From positions 1-26,187 of the forward strand of contig CAZCZB010000039.1 in assembly GCA_964502995.1 (NCBI GenBank): DNA of 26,187 nt, written 5' to 3'. Source of the stretch: Bin87 sp964502995 (lineage in GTDB: Bacteria; Chloroflexota; Dehalococcoidia; Lucifugimonadales; UBA3495). Both the position numbers and the translations under genes were made by a program. The notes under the pieces were generated by a model, which was not told the DNA's origin, ran no database searches, and saw nothing but the letters and a program-made list of their open reading frames with translations. This document shows positions 14,957 to 22,972 of the stretch, in pieces (within the stretch, counting starts at the first letter, position 1; every line of letters begins with the position of its first letter).

Positions 14957-16816
14957 GTGAGAGTGCAACGCTTCGTTACGTCTCCATTCGCGGCGCTCAG
15001 CGTCGTGTTTGCGATACTCCTTCTGGCCGCGGTGGCCTGTGGCGGAACGGCCCCGGCCGAAGACACTTCCGGAACCACAGGCACAACCGGGTCAGGCTCG
15101 ACAGACTCTTCCGCCGGGACCGGCGGCGATTCCGGTTCGTCCCCGGCCCAGGCAACCAGGGTGCCGCCCACCGCGCGACCCACCGTCGCGCCGGGCGCCA
15201 CCCCCACACCCCTGCCGGCGGCCCTGCCCACCGAGGTGCTGGCCAACCCCGTCACCAAGGACGCCTATCCCGACGCCCAGTGGGGCGGCATCCTGTATCG
15301 CGGTGGTTACTTCGACCCCGCGCACTACGACCTGATGCAGGTCTCCAGCGTCTCCAACTCCTTCAAGCAGATGATGGTGCTCAACAACCTGCTGCGCTAC
15401 AACCCGCTGGACGCCGGCAAGACTATCATCCCCGACATCGCCACCAACTGGGACGTCTCCGATGACGGCAGGACGTGGACCTTCCCCCTGCGCGAAAACG
15501 TCATGTTCCACACCGGCGGCATCATGGACGCCGAAGACGTGGCCGCATCGTGGTCGCGCGTGATCGACCCGCCGCCCGGCGTGGTCAGCGCCCGCAAGGG
15601 TCTCTACACCCCATTCGGCGCGGCCATCGAAGTCATCGACCCGCAGACGGTCGCCTTCACTTTCGAAAAGGCTCCACCGCTCAACTACGGGCTGAACCTG
15701 TTCGCGCTGGAATGGCACGGCGTCTTCGAGAAGGAATTCCTCGAAGCCAACAGCTATGACCTCAAGATCAACGGCGCCGACGCCCCCAGCACCGGAGCGT
15801 TCCGGTTCCTGGAGCACCAGGAGGGCGAAGTCTGGAAGAACGAGCGGTTCCCCGACTATTGGAACGAGGGCCTGCCGTACCTGGACGAGGTGTGGACGTA
15901 CCCGTTGGGCAACAGCACGGCGCGCTCCGCCGCGCTGCTGGCCGGCAACGTGCAGTACTCTCAGACCATTGACCCGGCTGCCTTTGAAATCCTGCAGAAC
16001 GACGACCGCTACGAAGCCCAGCCGTTCTCGTCCTATTCATACCTGGCGGTGTGGATCAACACCGACCGGGAACCCTGGAACGACCCCCGCGTTCGCAAGG
16101 CCCTGTGGCTCGCCCTCGACCGCGACGCCATCCACGAGGTCGTCGGCGAGTGGCTATACGGCTACAAGGGCGGCACGGGCTGGACCTTCCAGGACCAGGC
16201 CTTCCAACTGCCCCAGGCCGAAATCGACGCCCGCACGGTGTTTGACCGCCCGGCCGCCGAGGCCGAAGCGCAGCGCCTGATGGCAGAGGCCGGCTACGCC
16301 GACGGCATCAAGAACGTTGACCTGATGCAGCGCGACCCCAACAGCGCACACTGGACGGCGGCCGCCCAGGTCGCCCAGCTGGAGTTCCAGCGCGTCCTCG
16401 GCATCGAGTCGGAGATCCGCCCGGTGGCCTCCGCCGTGTGGTTCGAGGAACTGGCCAACCGTAACTTCGACCTCACCGTCGGCGGCATCGCATCGCCGTT
16501 CATCGACCCGTCCGCCTACATGAACAGCTTCTACCGCTGCGGCGGCGGCGAAAACCACTCCAACTACTGCAATCCCGAATTCGACGCCATCATGGAACAG
16601 GTGGACGCTGAACCCGACTTCGACAAACGGTATGAACTGGTCCAGCAGGCGGCGGCCATCCTGGATGCCGACCCGCCCACGGTGGAATACTGGTACAACC
16701 GCACGCTGGCGGCTTGGCGCACCTGCGTCCACGGCATCGAGGGCAAGCACGGCGCCCTCGTCCACAACCTCGACCGCATGGACACGGTCTGGATGGACGA
16801 AGAGTGCCGACAATAG
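14957..16816 (+). CDS. ABC transporter substrate-binding lipoprotein, family 5 (peptide type), copy 2
   Basis: The 619-residue paralogue of the gene at 12618. The signal peptide ends in AVAC (cysteine 28), followed by a Gly/Ser/Thr- and Pro-rich linker (about 29-90). The binding domain begins at VLANPVTKDAYPDAQWGG and aligns with copy 1 to the end (both finish near MDTVWMD-ECR). Near the 3' end there are long stretches with almost no nucleotide differences (about 14226-14300 versus 16500-16570; 14452-14536 versus 16728-16810). That points to recent duplication or gene conversion. The start is GTG 14957 with GAGGAGG upstream. The permease genes follow directly, so this copy is the more likely partner in a common transcript. 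Ligand unknown. Confidence 0.92.
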   Translation: MRVQRFVTSPFAALSVVFAILLLAAVACGGTAPAEDTSGTTGTTGSGSTDSSAGTGGDSGSSPAQATRVPPTARPTVAPGATPTPLPAALPTEVLANPVTKDAYPDAQWGGILYRGGYFDPAHYDLMQVSSVSNSFKQMMVLNNLLRYNPLDAGKTIIPDIATNWDVSDDGRTWTFPLRENVMFHTGGIMDAEDVAASWSRVIDPPPGVVSARKGLYTPFGAAIEVIDPQTVAFTFEKAPPLNYGLNLFALEWHGVFEKEFLEANSYDLKINGADAPSTGAFRFLEHQEGEVWKNERFPDYWNEGLPYLDEVWTYPLGNSTARSAALLAGNVQYSQTIDPAAFEILQNDDRYEAQPFSSYSYLAVWINTDREPWNDPRVRKALWLALDRDAIHEVVGEWLYGYKGGTGWTFQDQAFQLPQAEIDARTVFDRPAAEAEAQRLMAEAGYADGIKNVDLMQRDPNSAHWTAAAQVAQLEFQRVLGIESEIRPVASAVWFEELANRNFDLTVGGIASPFIDPSAYMNSFYRCGGGENHSNYCNPEFDAIMEQVDAEPDFDKRYELVQQAAAILDADPPTVEYWYNRTLAAWRTCVHGIEGKHGALVHNLDRMDTVWMDEECRQ

Positions 16817-16825
16817 GAACACTGC

Positions 16826-16851
16826 GCGGGGCGGGCCAAAACTCGCCCCGC
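16826..16851. repeat. GC-rich hairpin between binding protein copy 2 and permease
   Basis: An 8-bp perfect stem (GCGGGGCG / CGCCCCGC, 10-base loop), 9 bases after the stop codon, followed by CCTTGT with no true U-tract. Its place suggests uncoupling of binding-protein and permease expression, as REP elements do between malE and malF. That role is inference. Confidence 0.65.
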
Positions 16852-16855
16852 CCTT

Positions 16856-16975
16856 GTCCAACTTGAGGACCAGCCCAACTTGGGAACGAACCCAATTCAG
16901 GAACGAGCCCAACTCAGGAACGAGCCCAATTTTAAGGACCAGTCCAACGTCAGGGCGAGTCCAACGTCAGGATGA
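16856..16975. repeat. 17-bp tandem array between binding protein and permease genes
   Basis: Seven units of 17 bp (one of 18) of the type GCCCAACTCAGGAACGA, filling the intercistronic gap from the hairpin to 34 bases before the permease start. If the operon is read through, the array is in the mRNA. Confidence 0.85.
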
Positions 16976-17009
16976 AGGGTAGAGGTTGCCAACCCCGGGG
17001 AGGGGCGTG

Positions 17010-17966
<957 letters not shown>

Positions 17967-17994
17967 TCCGGACACGCTCAACAGGAGTATTCTC

Positions 17995-18921
17995 GTGGCA
18001 CAGGTAAATCCGGCGTCAACCACCGGAGCCGAGGGCGAAGTCCTGGTTCAGGAGGAGGTGCGCCCCCAACAGGGCTGGTGGTGGGTCATCATCCACTTCT
18101 GCCAGCGCAACCCCATGGGCGGGGTCAGCGGTGTGATGATCATTGTGATCGTGGCCATCGCTGTGTTCGCCCCCTTCGTGGCAACTCATCACCCCACCCA
18201 GGAGGCCGACTTCCGCGCGCTCAGAGAGGCGCCCAGCGCCGCGCACTGGATGGGCACCGACGACATCGGCAGAGACCTGTACAGCAGGGTGGTACACGGC
18301 GCCAGAATATCGCTGTTCGTGGCCCTGATCGCCGTCGTCGTGGGCGACTTCCTCGGCGCAGCCTGGGGCGTCGCGGCCGGCTATCTCGGCGGCAGATTCG
18401 ACATCTACAGCCAGAGATTCCTCGAACTGATGATGTCGTTCCCAACGCTCATCCTGGCGATGATCCTCGTGCTGGCCATGGGCGCCGGCGTCTGGACGGT
18501 CATCGTCGCAATTGGCATCACCCGTGTTCCCATCGCCGTGCGCGTGATCCGCTCGGTCACCCTAAGCGTCAAGGAATACGCCTACGTTGACGCGGCCCAG
18601 GCCATCGGCGCCAACAACACCCGCGTCATGATCCGGCACATCGCCCCCCAGTGCGTCGCTCCCTGGCTCGTCCTCGCCACGGCCCACCTGGGCTCCGTGA
18701 TCATCCTGGAGGCCTCCCTGGGCTTCCTGGGCGTGGGAGTCCCCCTGCCCACGGCAACGTGGGGCAACATGCTCGGCGGGCCGGTCGCGGCGGGCCTCAT
18801 CCCCCGCTGGTGGATGGTGATATTCCCCGGCCTGGCAATCACCATCACGGTGCTGGCCTTCAACCTCTTCGGCGACTCCATCCGGGACGCTCTGGATCCC
18901 AAACTGCGAGGGCGGACGTAG
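17995..18921 (+). CDS. ABC transporter permease, DppC type
   Basis: The second permease, 308 residues. An N-terminal soluble stretch is followed by a first helix (GVMIIVIVAIAVFAPF), the DppC-type HWMGTDDIGRDLYSRV motif and five further helices. The EAA loop is near residue 200 (KEYAYVDAAQAIGANNTRVMI region), followed by LEASLGFLGVGVPLPTATWG in pieces, a strong DppC signature. The start is GTG 17995 with AGGAG 7 bases upstream. It heterodimerises with the DppB-type protein. The dppD/dppF ATPase genes that usually follow are replaced by a beta-propeller gene. Confidence 0.93.
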   Translation: MAQVNPASTTGAEGEVLVQEEVRPQQGWWWVIIHFCQRNPMGGVSGVMIIVIVAIAVFAPFVATHHPTQEADFRALREAPSAAHWMGTDDIGRDLYSRVVHGARISLFVALIAVVVGDFLGAAWGVAAGYLGGRFDIYSQRFLELMMSFPTLILAMILVLAMGAGVWTVIVAIGITRVPIAVRVIRSVTLSVKEYAYVDAAQAIGANNTRVMIRHIAPQCVAPWLVLATAHLGSVIILEASLGFLGVGVPLPTATWGNMLGGPVAAGLIPRWWMVIFPGLAITITVLAFNLFGDSIRDALDPKLRGRT

Positions 18922-18966
18922 GGCGCGGCCACCGCCCCCGTCCGTTCTCCCAGGCCCCTGAACACG

Positions 18967-20286
18967 GTGCGCCGCACAACTTCCGGACTCGGAGCCATCG
19001 GTGTCAACCGCCGGTGGCTCCGCAATGTCCGACTCTGGCTCCTGTTGGGCGCGGTTGTCGTCGCCCTCATCGGCTTCTGGGCCTTCCGCGCCTTCCAGGC
19101 CGGGCCCCTGCTGTTCCCGCCGGCCGAGGCAACCACCGACTACGGCATGGCCCAGTCCGCCACCGACTGGCCGTCCATCCGCCGCGACATCGGCGGCGCC
19201 GGATGGACGCCCGGCGACCCGCCGACGCCCCCGTACACCGTCCGCTGGGACCTGAAAACTCCCGGATCCCTGCTCGCCACCCCTGCGGTCGTGGGCAACC
19301 GCGTGTACATCACCACCGAGGAGGGGATAACGGCGGCCCTGGATGCGGCCACCGGCGCAACGGTCTGGAGCTATGAGATCGGCGCCCCGTCCGACTCCGC
19401 GCCGGCCGTGGCGGAAAACGCCGTATTCGTCGGCGCCCGCGACCATCGGCTGCTGGCGCTGGACCGCGACACCGGCGGCCTGCTGTGGGAACGCAACCTC
19501 GGCAACATCGTGCTGGGCTCGGCCATCGTCGTGGACGGCACGGTGTACATCGGCTCCACCAACGGCCGGCTGGAGGCGCTGGACGCCGCCACCGGCGAAC
19601 AGCGTTGGTCCACCAGGATCAAGGGCTGGGTGGTCGGCCACCCGGCTTCCGACGGCAGGGTGGTTGCCGCCGCTTCGCTGGGCGAACGCTTCATCACCGT
19701 CGAACCCGAAACGGGACGGCGACGGCTGGTGTTCTACGCCGGCACGCCCGTGGTCGGCGGCCCCATCATCGCGGAAGGCCGCGCCTATTTCGTCACCAAC
19801 CGGGGCGGAGTGTGGGCGGTGGACCCGTCGGCGGTGAGCCGCCCGTTCAGCCGTTTCGCCTACGTCGCCAGGTTCAACTTCTTCTACTGGAGGCTGCTCA
19901 GGGACGCGCCCCAGCAGACCGGAACCGAGTGGGTCGGCTCGGCCCAGGGACGGGTGAAATACAGCCCGGTTTACGCCCACGGCAATCTCATGGTGGTCAA
20001 CGAAACGGGACTGGTGCGCGCGTTGGACGGCGCGACCGGCGGGGCGATCTGGGAGCATAACCTGGAGGCCGAGATATCCGCCGAACCGGTGGCCGCCGGC
20101 GACCTGCTGCTCATCGCAACCGCGACGCGCCGACTGGTGGCCCTGGACATTGCCACCGGCGAGTTGGCCTGGGAGCATCCGCTGGACGACGTCGGAGTTT
20201 CGGCATCGCCCGTGGTGTCAAACGGCGTGCTGTATCTGCCCGTCGCAGACGGACGCCTGGTCGCGCTGGAGAGCGAAGGCCGCTGA
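18967..20286 (+). CDS. Membrane-anchored PQQ-type beta-propeller protein
   Basis: A 439-residue protein with a basic N-terminus, one membrane helix (about residues 23-40) and an extracytoplasmic region of about seven PQQ-type (BamB-like) blades. Repeated blade wording includes VYITTEEGITAALDAATG, VFVGARDHRLLALDRDTGG, VYIGSTNGRLEALDAATG, LMVVNETGLVRALDGATGG and IATATRRLVALDIATGEL. There are no residues that single out a quinoprotein dehydrogenase, so a binding or scaffold role is more likely. The GTG start at 18967 lies 45 bases after the DppC-type gene with a weak ribosome site. The same strand and short gap suggest one operon with the transporter. The TGA stop is also the first triplet of a 17-bp tandem array. 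Confidence 0.85.
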   Translation: MRRTTSGLGAIGVNRRWLRNVRLWLLLGAVVVALIGFWAFRAFQAGPLLFPPAEATTDYGMAQSATDWPSIRRDIGGAGWTPGDPPTPPYTVRWDLKTPGSLLATPAVVGNRVYITTEEGITAALDAATGATVWSYEIGAPSDSAPAVAENAVFVGARDHRLLALDRDTGGLLWERNLGNIVLGSAIVVDGTVYIGSTNGRLEALDAATGEQRWSTRIKGWVVGHPASDGRVVAAASLGERFITVEPETGRRRLVFYAGTPVVGGPIIAEGRAYFVTNRGGVWAVDPSAVSRPFSRFAYVARFNFFYWRLLRDAPQQTGTEWVGSAQGRVKYSPVYAHGNLMVVNETGLVRALDGATGGAIWEHNLEAEISAEPVAAGDLLLIATATRRLVALDIATGELAWEHPLDDVGVSASPVVSNGVLYLPVADGRLVALESEGR

Positions 20287-20550
20287 GCATTCCGGCCCCC
20301 TGAGCATTCCGGCCCTCTGATCATTCCGGCCCCATGACCATTCCGGCCCCATGACCATTCCGGCCCCATGACCATTNNNNNNNNNNNNNNNNNNNNNNNN
20401 NNNNNNNNNNNNNNNNNNNNNNNNNNNNNNNNNNNNNNNNNNNNNNNNNNNNNNNNNNNNNNNNNNNNNNNNNNNNGCCCCATGACCATTCCGGCCCCAT
20501 GACCATTCCGGCCCCATGACCATTCCGGCCCCATGACCATTCCGGCCCGG
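20284..20550. repeat. 17-bp tandem array beginning on the stop codon, interrupted by the assembly gap
   Basis: The unit is TGACCATTCCGGCCCCA. The first TGA is the stop of the propeller gene. At least five full units precede the gap and four follow it; the first three and the last are slightly diverged. The true copy number is unknown because the gap lies inside the array. Seventeen is not a multiple of three, so the TGA of successive units falls in all three frames. Confidence 0.95.
20377..20476. other. Assembly gap of 100 N
   Basis: Exactly 100 N inside a tandem array. This is probably a scaffold join where short reads could not span the repeat. The length is nominal and the two sides being truly adjacent is an assembler inference. 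Confidence 0.98.
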
Positions 20551-20574
20551 CCAGTCGCATCGCATCGCGTCCGG

Positions 20575-20580
20575 TATAAT
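20575..20580 (+). promoter_or_regulatory. -10 element of the small helical gene pair
   Basis: TATAAT, 35 bases before ATG 20616. No clear -35; the region upstream is the tandem array. Confidence 0.5.
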
Positions 20581-20615
20581 CGAGCAGTGGCGCACCCAAC
20601 CCTGCCGAGCCAATC

Positions 20616-20996
20616 ATGACCACTCCCGAACCAACAATGCACCCGCTGGAAGCCCTGGAAGCGGCCGAGCGCGAGTTCGCCGCCGGCAACTACGTGGAGT
20701 CGTCCCGTATCCTGTGGCAGGCCACCGAATCCACCTACGCAATGATGGGCAAAGCTCTCGGCCTGGATACCAGCAACCTGATAGAGGTTGCCGATTCACT
20801 GGACCGCAAGTTCGGCGGTTCAGACTCAAAAAGCAAATATCACTATCGTGGATATTTGATCGCGTGCGGCCTGATGCGCGACCACGCCGAGATGGAAGCG
20901 TTGGAATACTACGAACTGGAAGGCCCGCACCGCAGATTGCCGCCCTTTGTCCGACAATGCTACCGCAAATTCGGCAGCAATGACTCCGGAAAATAG
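20616..20996 (+). CDS. Small helical protein, HEPN/PaREP1-like (tentative)
   Basis: A 126-residue soluble, almost wholly helical protein. The first half (LEAAEREFAAGNYVESSRILWQATESTYAM, in two pieces) has the spacing of HEPN or PaREP1-type helical bundles (two-helix unit with a G-Y/N turn, then W-x-A-x-E). The second half has RDHAEMEALEYYELEG. The RNase motif of active HEPN toxins (R-x4-6-H) is not clearly present. It starts at ATG 20616, with no strong ribosome site but a -10 close upstream, suggesting a short leader. It is followed after 67 bases by a second small helical gene. Without structure comparison the family call stays tentative. Confidence 0.55.
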   Translation: MTTPEPTMHPLEALEAAEREFAAGNYVESSRILWQATESTYAMMGKALGLDTSNLIEVADSLDRKFGGSDSKSKYHYRGYLIACGLMRDHAEMEALEYYELEGPHRRLPPFVRQCYRKFGSNDSGK

Positions 20997-21063
20997 GGGC
21001 GGACACGAGAGGGCCGAACGTTATAGGTCCCGAGCGATCAGTTAGCGGGAAGATGCTGTTCTG

Positions 21064-21378
21064 TTGCTGGAGCAATACGGTAAACCGGATTCCGCATACG
21101 CGCTGATCTACGAAGCCGCCAAGCAATGCATTAACGCGGTGGCCAACCAACAGGGCAGTAATCCGGGAGCGACCGGCACGAAAACGCGCTACCTCTCCTC
21201 CATCGCATCGCAGTCAATCAGCGATCAATTCGATTTGGAACGCGGCTGGGAGGCGGCCATGCGCCTGCACATCCACGCCGACCGAGGGCACCTCGACACG
21301 GAGGCGCAGGAACAGGCCTGGCTCCTGGCCCAGGTTTTCATCGATGATATGCTGTCGGTCTATTCCGGTGAGGGCTGA
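21064..21378 (+). CDS. Small HEPN-like protein, possibly 5'-truncated
   Basis: A 104-residue helical protein. DSAYALIYEAAKQCINAVANQQG strongly recalls HEPN-type helices (A-x-x-L-x-Y-E-A-A-x-x-x), and a later LHIHADRGHL and QVFIDDML give a second helical pair. The frame is closed upstream by TAG 21043, leaving only TTG 21064 (or CTG 21061) as a start. The readable codons before it (REDAVLLLEQ) continue the helix, so the gene may have lost its 5' end or the TAG may be a mutation or sequencing error. A weak TTATAG at 21021 could be a -10. The first gene of the pair may be a distant relative. Confidence 0.5.
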   Translation: MLEQYGKPDSAYALIYEAAKQCINAVANQQGSNPGATGTKTRYLSSIASQSISDQFDLERGWEAAMRLHIHADRGHLDTEAQEQAWLLAQVFIDDMLSVYSGEG

Positions 21379-21385
21379 TCCGGAG

Positions 21386-21551
21386 CTCACGCGTACCCGG
21401 TTGGCTGCGGGCAATCGTCAGAATCAGGATTTTCAAGATTTGCGGATTGGCAGGATCTGACCCATTCCGTGATGCAGCCCCTCCATCCTGCCAAATCTTG
21501 AAATCCCGTAAATTCTGATTCTGACGACCAAAGAGAGTGAGTACGCGAGAG
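21386..21551. repeat. Nested inverted-repeat element, second type
   Basis: Outer pair CTCACGCGTAC (21386-21396) / GTACGCGAGAG (21541-21551) with one mismatch. Inner pair CGTCAGAATCAG (21416-21427) / CTGATTCTGACG (21515-21526), extended by TCAAGATTT / AAATCTTGA. The outer words match those around the element at 4028, but the core is different. Confidence 0.8.
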
Positions 21552-21563
21552 TGTCTGCAAGTG

Positions 21564-21712
21564 TTCAGAGTTGAAAGGAAGTGTCATTGCGAGTCCGCCC
21601 GCCGGCGGACGTGGTAATCTCGATGCCGTAGCAGTAGCGTTTGCCCTGAAGACTCCCCTGCGCCAACGGGATTGCCGCGCTGCGCTCGCAATGACAACCC
21701 CACAACTCTGAA
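21564..21712. repeat. Nested inverted-repeat element (MITE-like), copy 2
   Basis: Inner TIR TGTCATTGCGAG (21582-21593) / CTCGCAATGACA (21685-21696), 115 bp. Outer pair TTCAGAGTTG (21564-21573) / CAACTCTGAA (21703-21712). Same inner TIR and nearly the same length as the element at 4044-4157, but a different outer pair. No coding frame. Confidence 0.8.
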
Positions 21713-21735
21713 CTGTTACGAGTGTCTCACCCCGG

Positions 21736-21765
21736 TTGACGCTCGATTTTCGGCGCGCCTATACT
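21736..21765 (+). promoter_or_regulatory. Promoter of the Tam-like methyltransferase
   Basis: TTGACG (21736-21741), an 18-base spacer and TATACT (21760-21765), 49 bases before ATG 21815 and just 3' of a repeat element. Confidence 0.65.
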
Positions 21766-21814
21766 CGCCCGTCGGCGCGCTGCGCGCCGGTACTCTCACA
21801 GCCGAGGCTTTTGC

Positions 21815-22654
21815 ATGACCCAAGCAACTCCACACCAGCGGGACCTGGCCGGCGAATCCTGGAACCCGGGACAATACCTCAAGTTTGAGGACCACCGCCT
21901 GCGCCCGGCCCTGGACCTCATGGGACGCATACCCCTGGAAAACCCGCAGGTCATCTACGACCTCGGTTGCGGCGCCGGCAACATCACCCGCCTGCTCGCC
22001 GGCAGATGGCCCCACGCCGACGTCGTCGGTATGGACAACTCGCCCGAGATGCTTGAGCGCGCGGCGACTGAGGAGTCCGAATCCATCCCCGGCAACGTGC
22101 GCTGGCAGGTCGGCGATCTGGCCGACTGGCAGCCCGACGCCTCGCCCTCGGTGCTCTACTCCAACGCGGCGATCCAGTGGGTGCCCGACCACGCCGAACT
22201 GGTCCCCCGCCTCTGGAACCTGCTGCCGCCGGGCGGGTGCCTGGCCGTGCAGGCCCCGCTGAGTTGGGATATGCGGTCCCACCACCTGATGCGCGAAACG
22301 CTGGAAAACGGCGGCGCGGGCGGCAAAACCGTCGGCTCGGCGCAACTGCGGCAGGCCGTGGGAGTGCGCTGGGTGCAGGACCCCGATTTCTACTACGACC
22401 TGCTGGCTCCCAACGCCGCCCACCTCGACGTGTGGACCACCGAGTACCAGCACGTTCTCAGCGGCGACGACGCCGTGCTGGAATGGGTCACCGGCACCGG
22501 GCTCCGCCCCATCCTCAACGGCCTGGAAGACGGCGAACGCGAAACCTACCTCGAAGAATACCGGCGCCGGCTCAACGTCGAATACCCCAAGCGGGACGAC
22601 GGCGTCACCCTCTACCCCTTCCGACGCCTGTTCTTCGTGGCCGTCCGCAAGTAA
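21815..22654 (+). CDS. tam: Trans-aconitate 2-methyltransferase-like SAM-dependent methyltransferase
   Basis: Tam methylates trans-aconitate, a spontaneous product of the TCA-cycle intermediate cis-aconitate that inhibits aconitase. The 279-residue product fits the family along its length: WNPGQYLKFEDHRLRPALDL in pieces at the N-terminus, SAM motif I DLGCGAGN (49-56), GMDNSPEMLERA, the SNAAIQWVPDH motif, PGGCLAVQAP, FYYDLLAP, VWTTEYQHVLSG, WVTGTGLRPIL and the C-terminal PFRRLFFVAVRK. ATG 21815 has GAGG upstream and a promoter at 21736-21765. It is usually a single-gene unit. Its TAA stop is the first triplet of a 17-bp tandem array. Other small-acid substrates are possible. Confidence 0.87.
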   Translation: MTQATPHQRDLAGESWNPGQYLKFEDHRLRPALDLMGRIPLENPQVIYDLGCGAGNITRLLAGRWPHADVVGMDNSPEMLERAATEESESIPGNVRWQVGDLADWQPDASPSVLYSNAAIQWVPDHAELVPRLWNLLPPGGCLAVQAPLSWDMRSHHLMRETLENGGAGGKTVGSAQLRQAVGVRWVQDPDFYYDLLAPNAAHLDVWTTEYQHVLSGDDAVLEWVTGTGLRPILNGLEDGERETYLEEYRRRLNVEYPKRDDGVTLYPFRRLFFVAVRK

Positions 22655-22753
22655 ATCATCGCCCCAGGTAAATCATTGCCCCAGGTAAATCATTGCCCCA
22701 GGTAAATCATTGCCCCAGGTAAATCATTGCCCCAGGTAAATCATTGCGCATGG
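22652..22753. repeat. 17-bp tandem array beginning on the tam stop codon
   Basis: The unit is TAAATCATTGCCCCAGG: five full copies and a diverged sixth. The first TAA is the stop of tam. Successive TAA triplets fall in different frames, so stops occur in all three. Its unit shares CATT and GCCCCA with the array at 20284. Confidence 0.95.
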
Positions 22754-22756
22754 ATA

Positions 22757-22935
22757 CACAGGATGAACCGGATACTCAATAGATCATCCAGGGCCTTTTC
22801 AAAGTTCCCGCATGCCTGATTTTCCGCTCGTCCTGAGCCTGTCGAAGGACGCGCCCTATGGTTCGACAGGCTCACCATGAGCGCAAGGTGAACTACTTTG
22901 AAAAGTCCCTGTAGATCAATCCTGTAAATCCTGTG
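22757..22935. repeat. Nested inverted-repeat element related to the one at 9209
   Basis: Outer pair CACAGGAT (22757-22764) / ATCCTGTG (22928-22935). Inner pair CTTTTCAAAG (22795-22804) / CTTTGAAAAG (22896-22905), which resembles the TIR at 9209-9368. The interior contains the exact reverse complement of 9311-9337 (at 22824-22850) and of 12357-12380 (at 22859-22882). No gene. Confidence 0.8.
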
Positions 22936-22972
22936 CATCGATGTAAAAACTCTCTCTTTTGGAGGTTCAATT

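Noticed and set aside
18562..20178. A 538-residue minus-strand open frame opposite the permease and propeller genes
   Set aside because: It crosses two well-supported plus-strand genes and has Arg/Gly/Asp/His-rich shadow composition.
20284..20550. A CRISPR-like array
   Set aside because: Units are directly adjacent, 17 bp, with no unique spacers; the same holds for the arrays at 14605, 16856 and 22652.
21386..21712. An insertion sequence with a transposase
   Set aside because: Terminal inverted repeats are present, but the spans are about 110-165 bp and hold no coding frame; treated as non-autonomous repeats.
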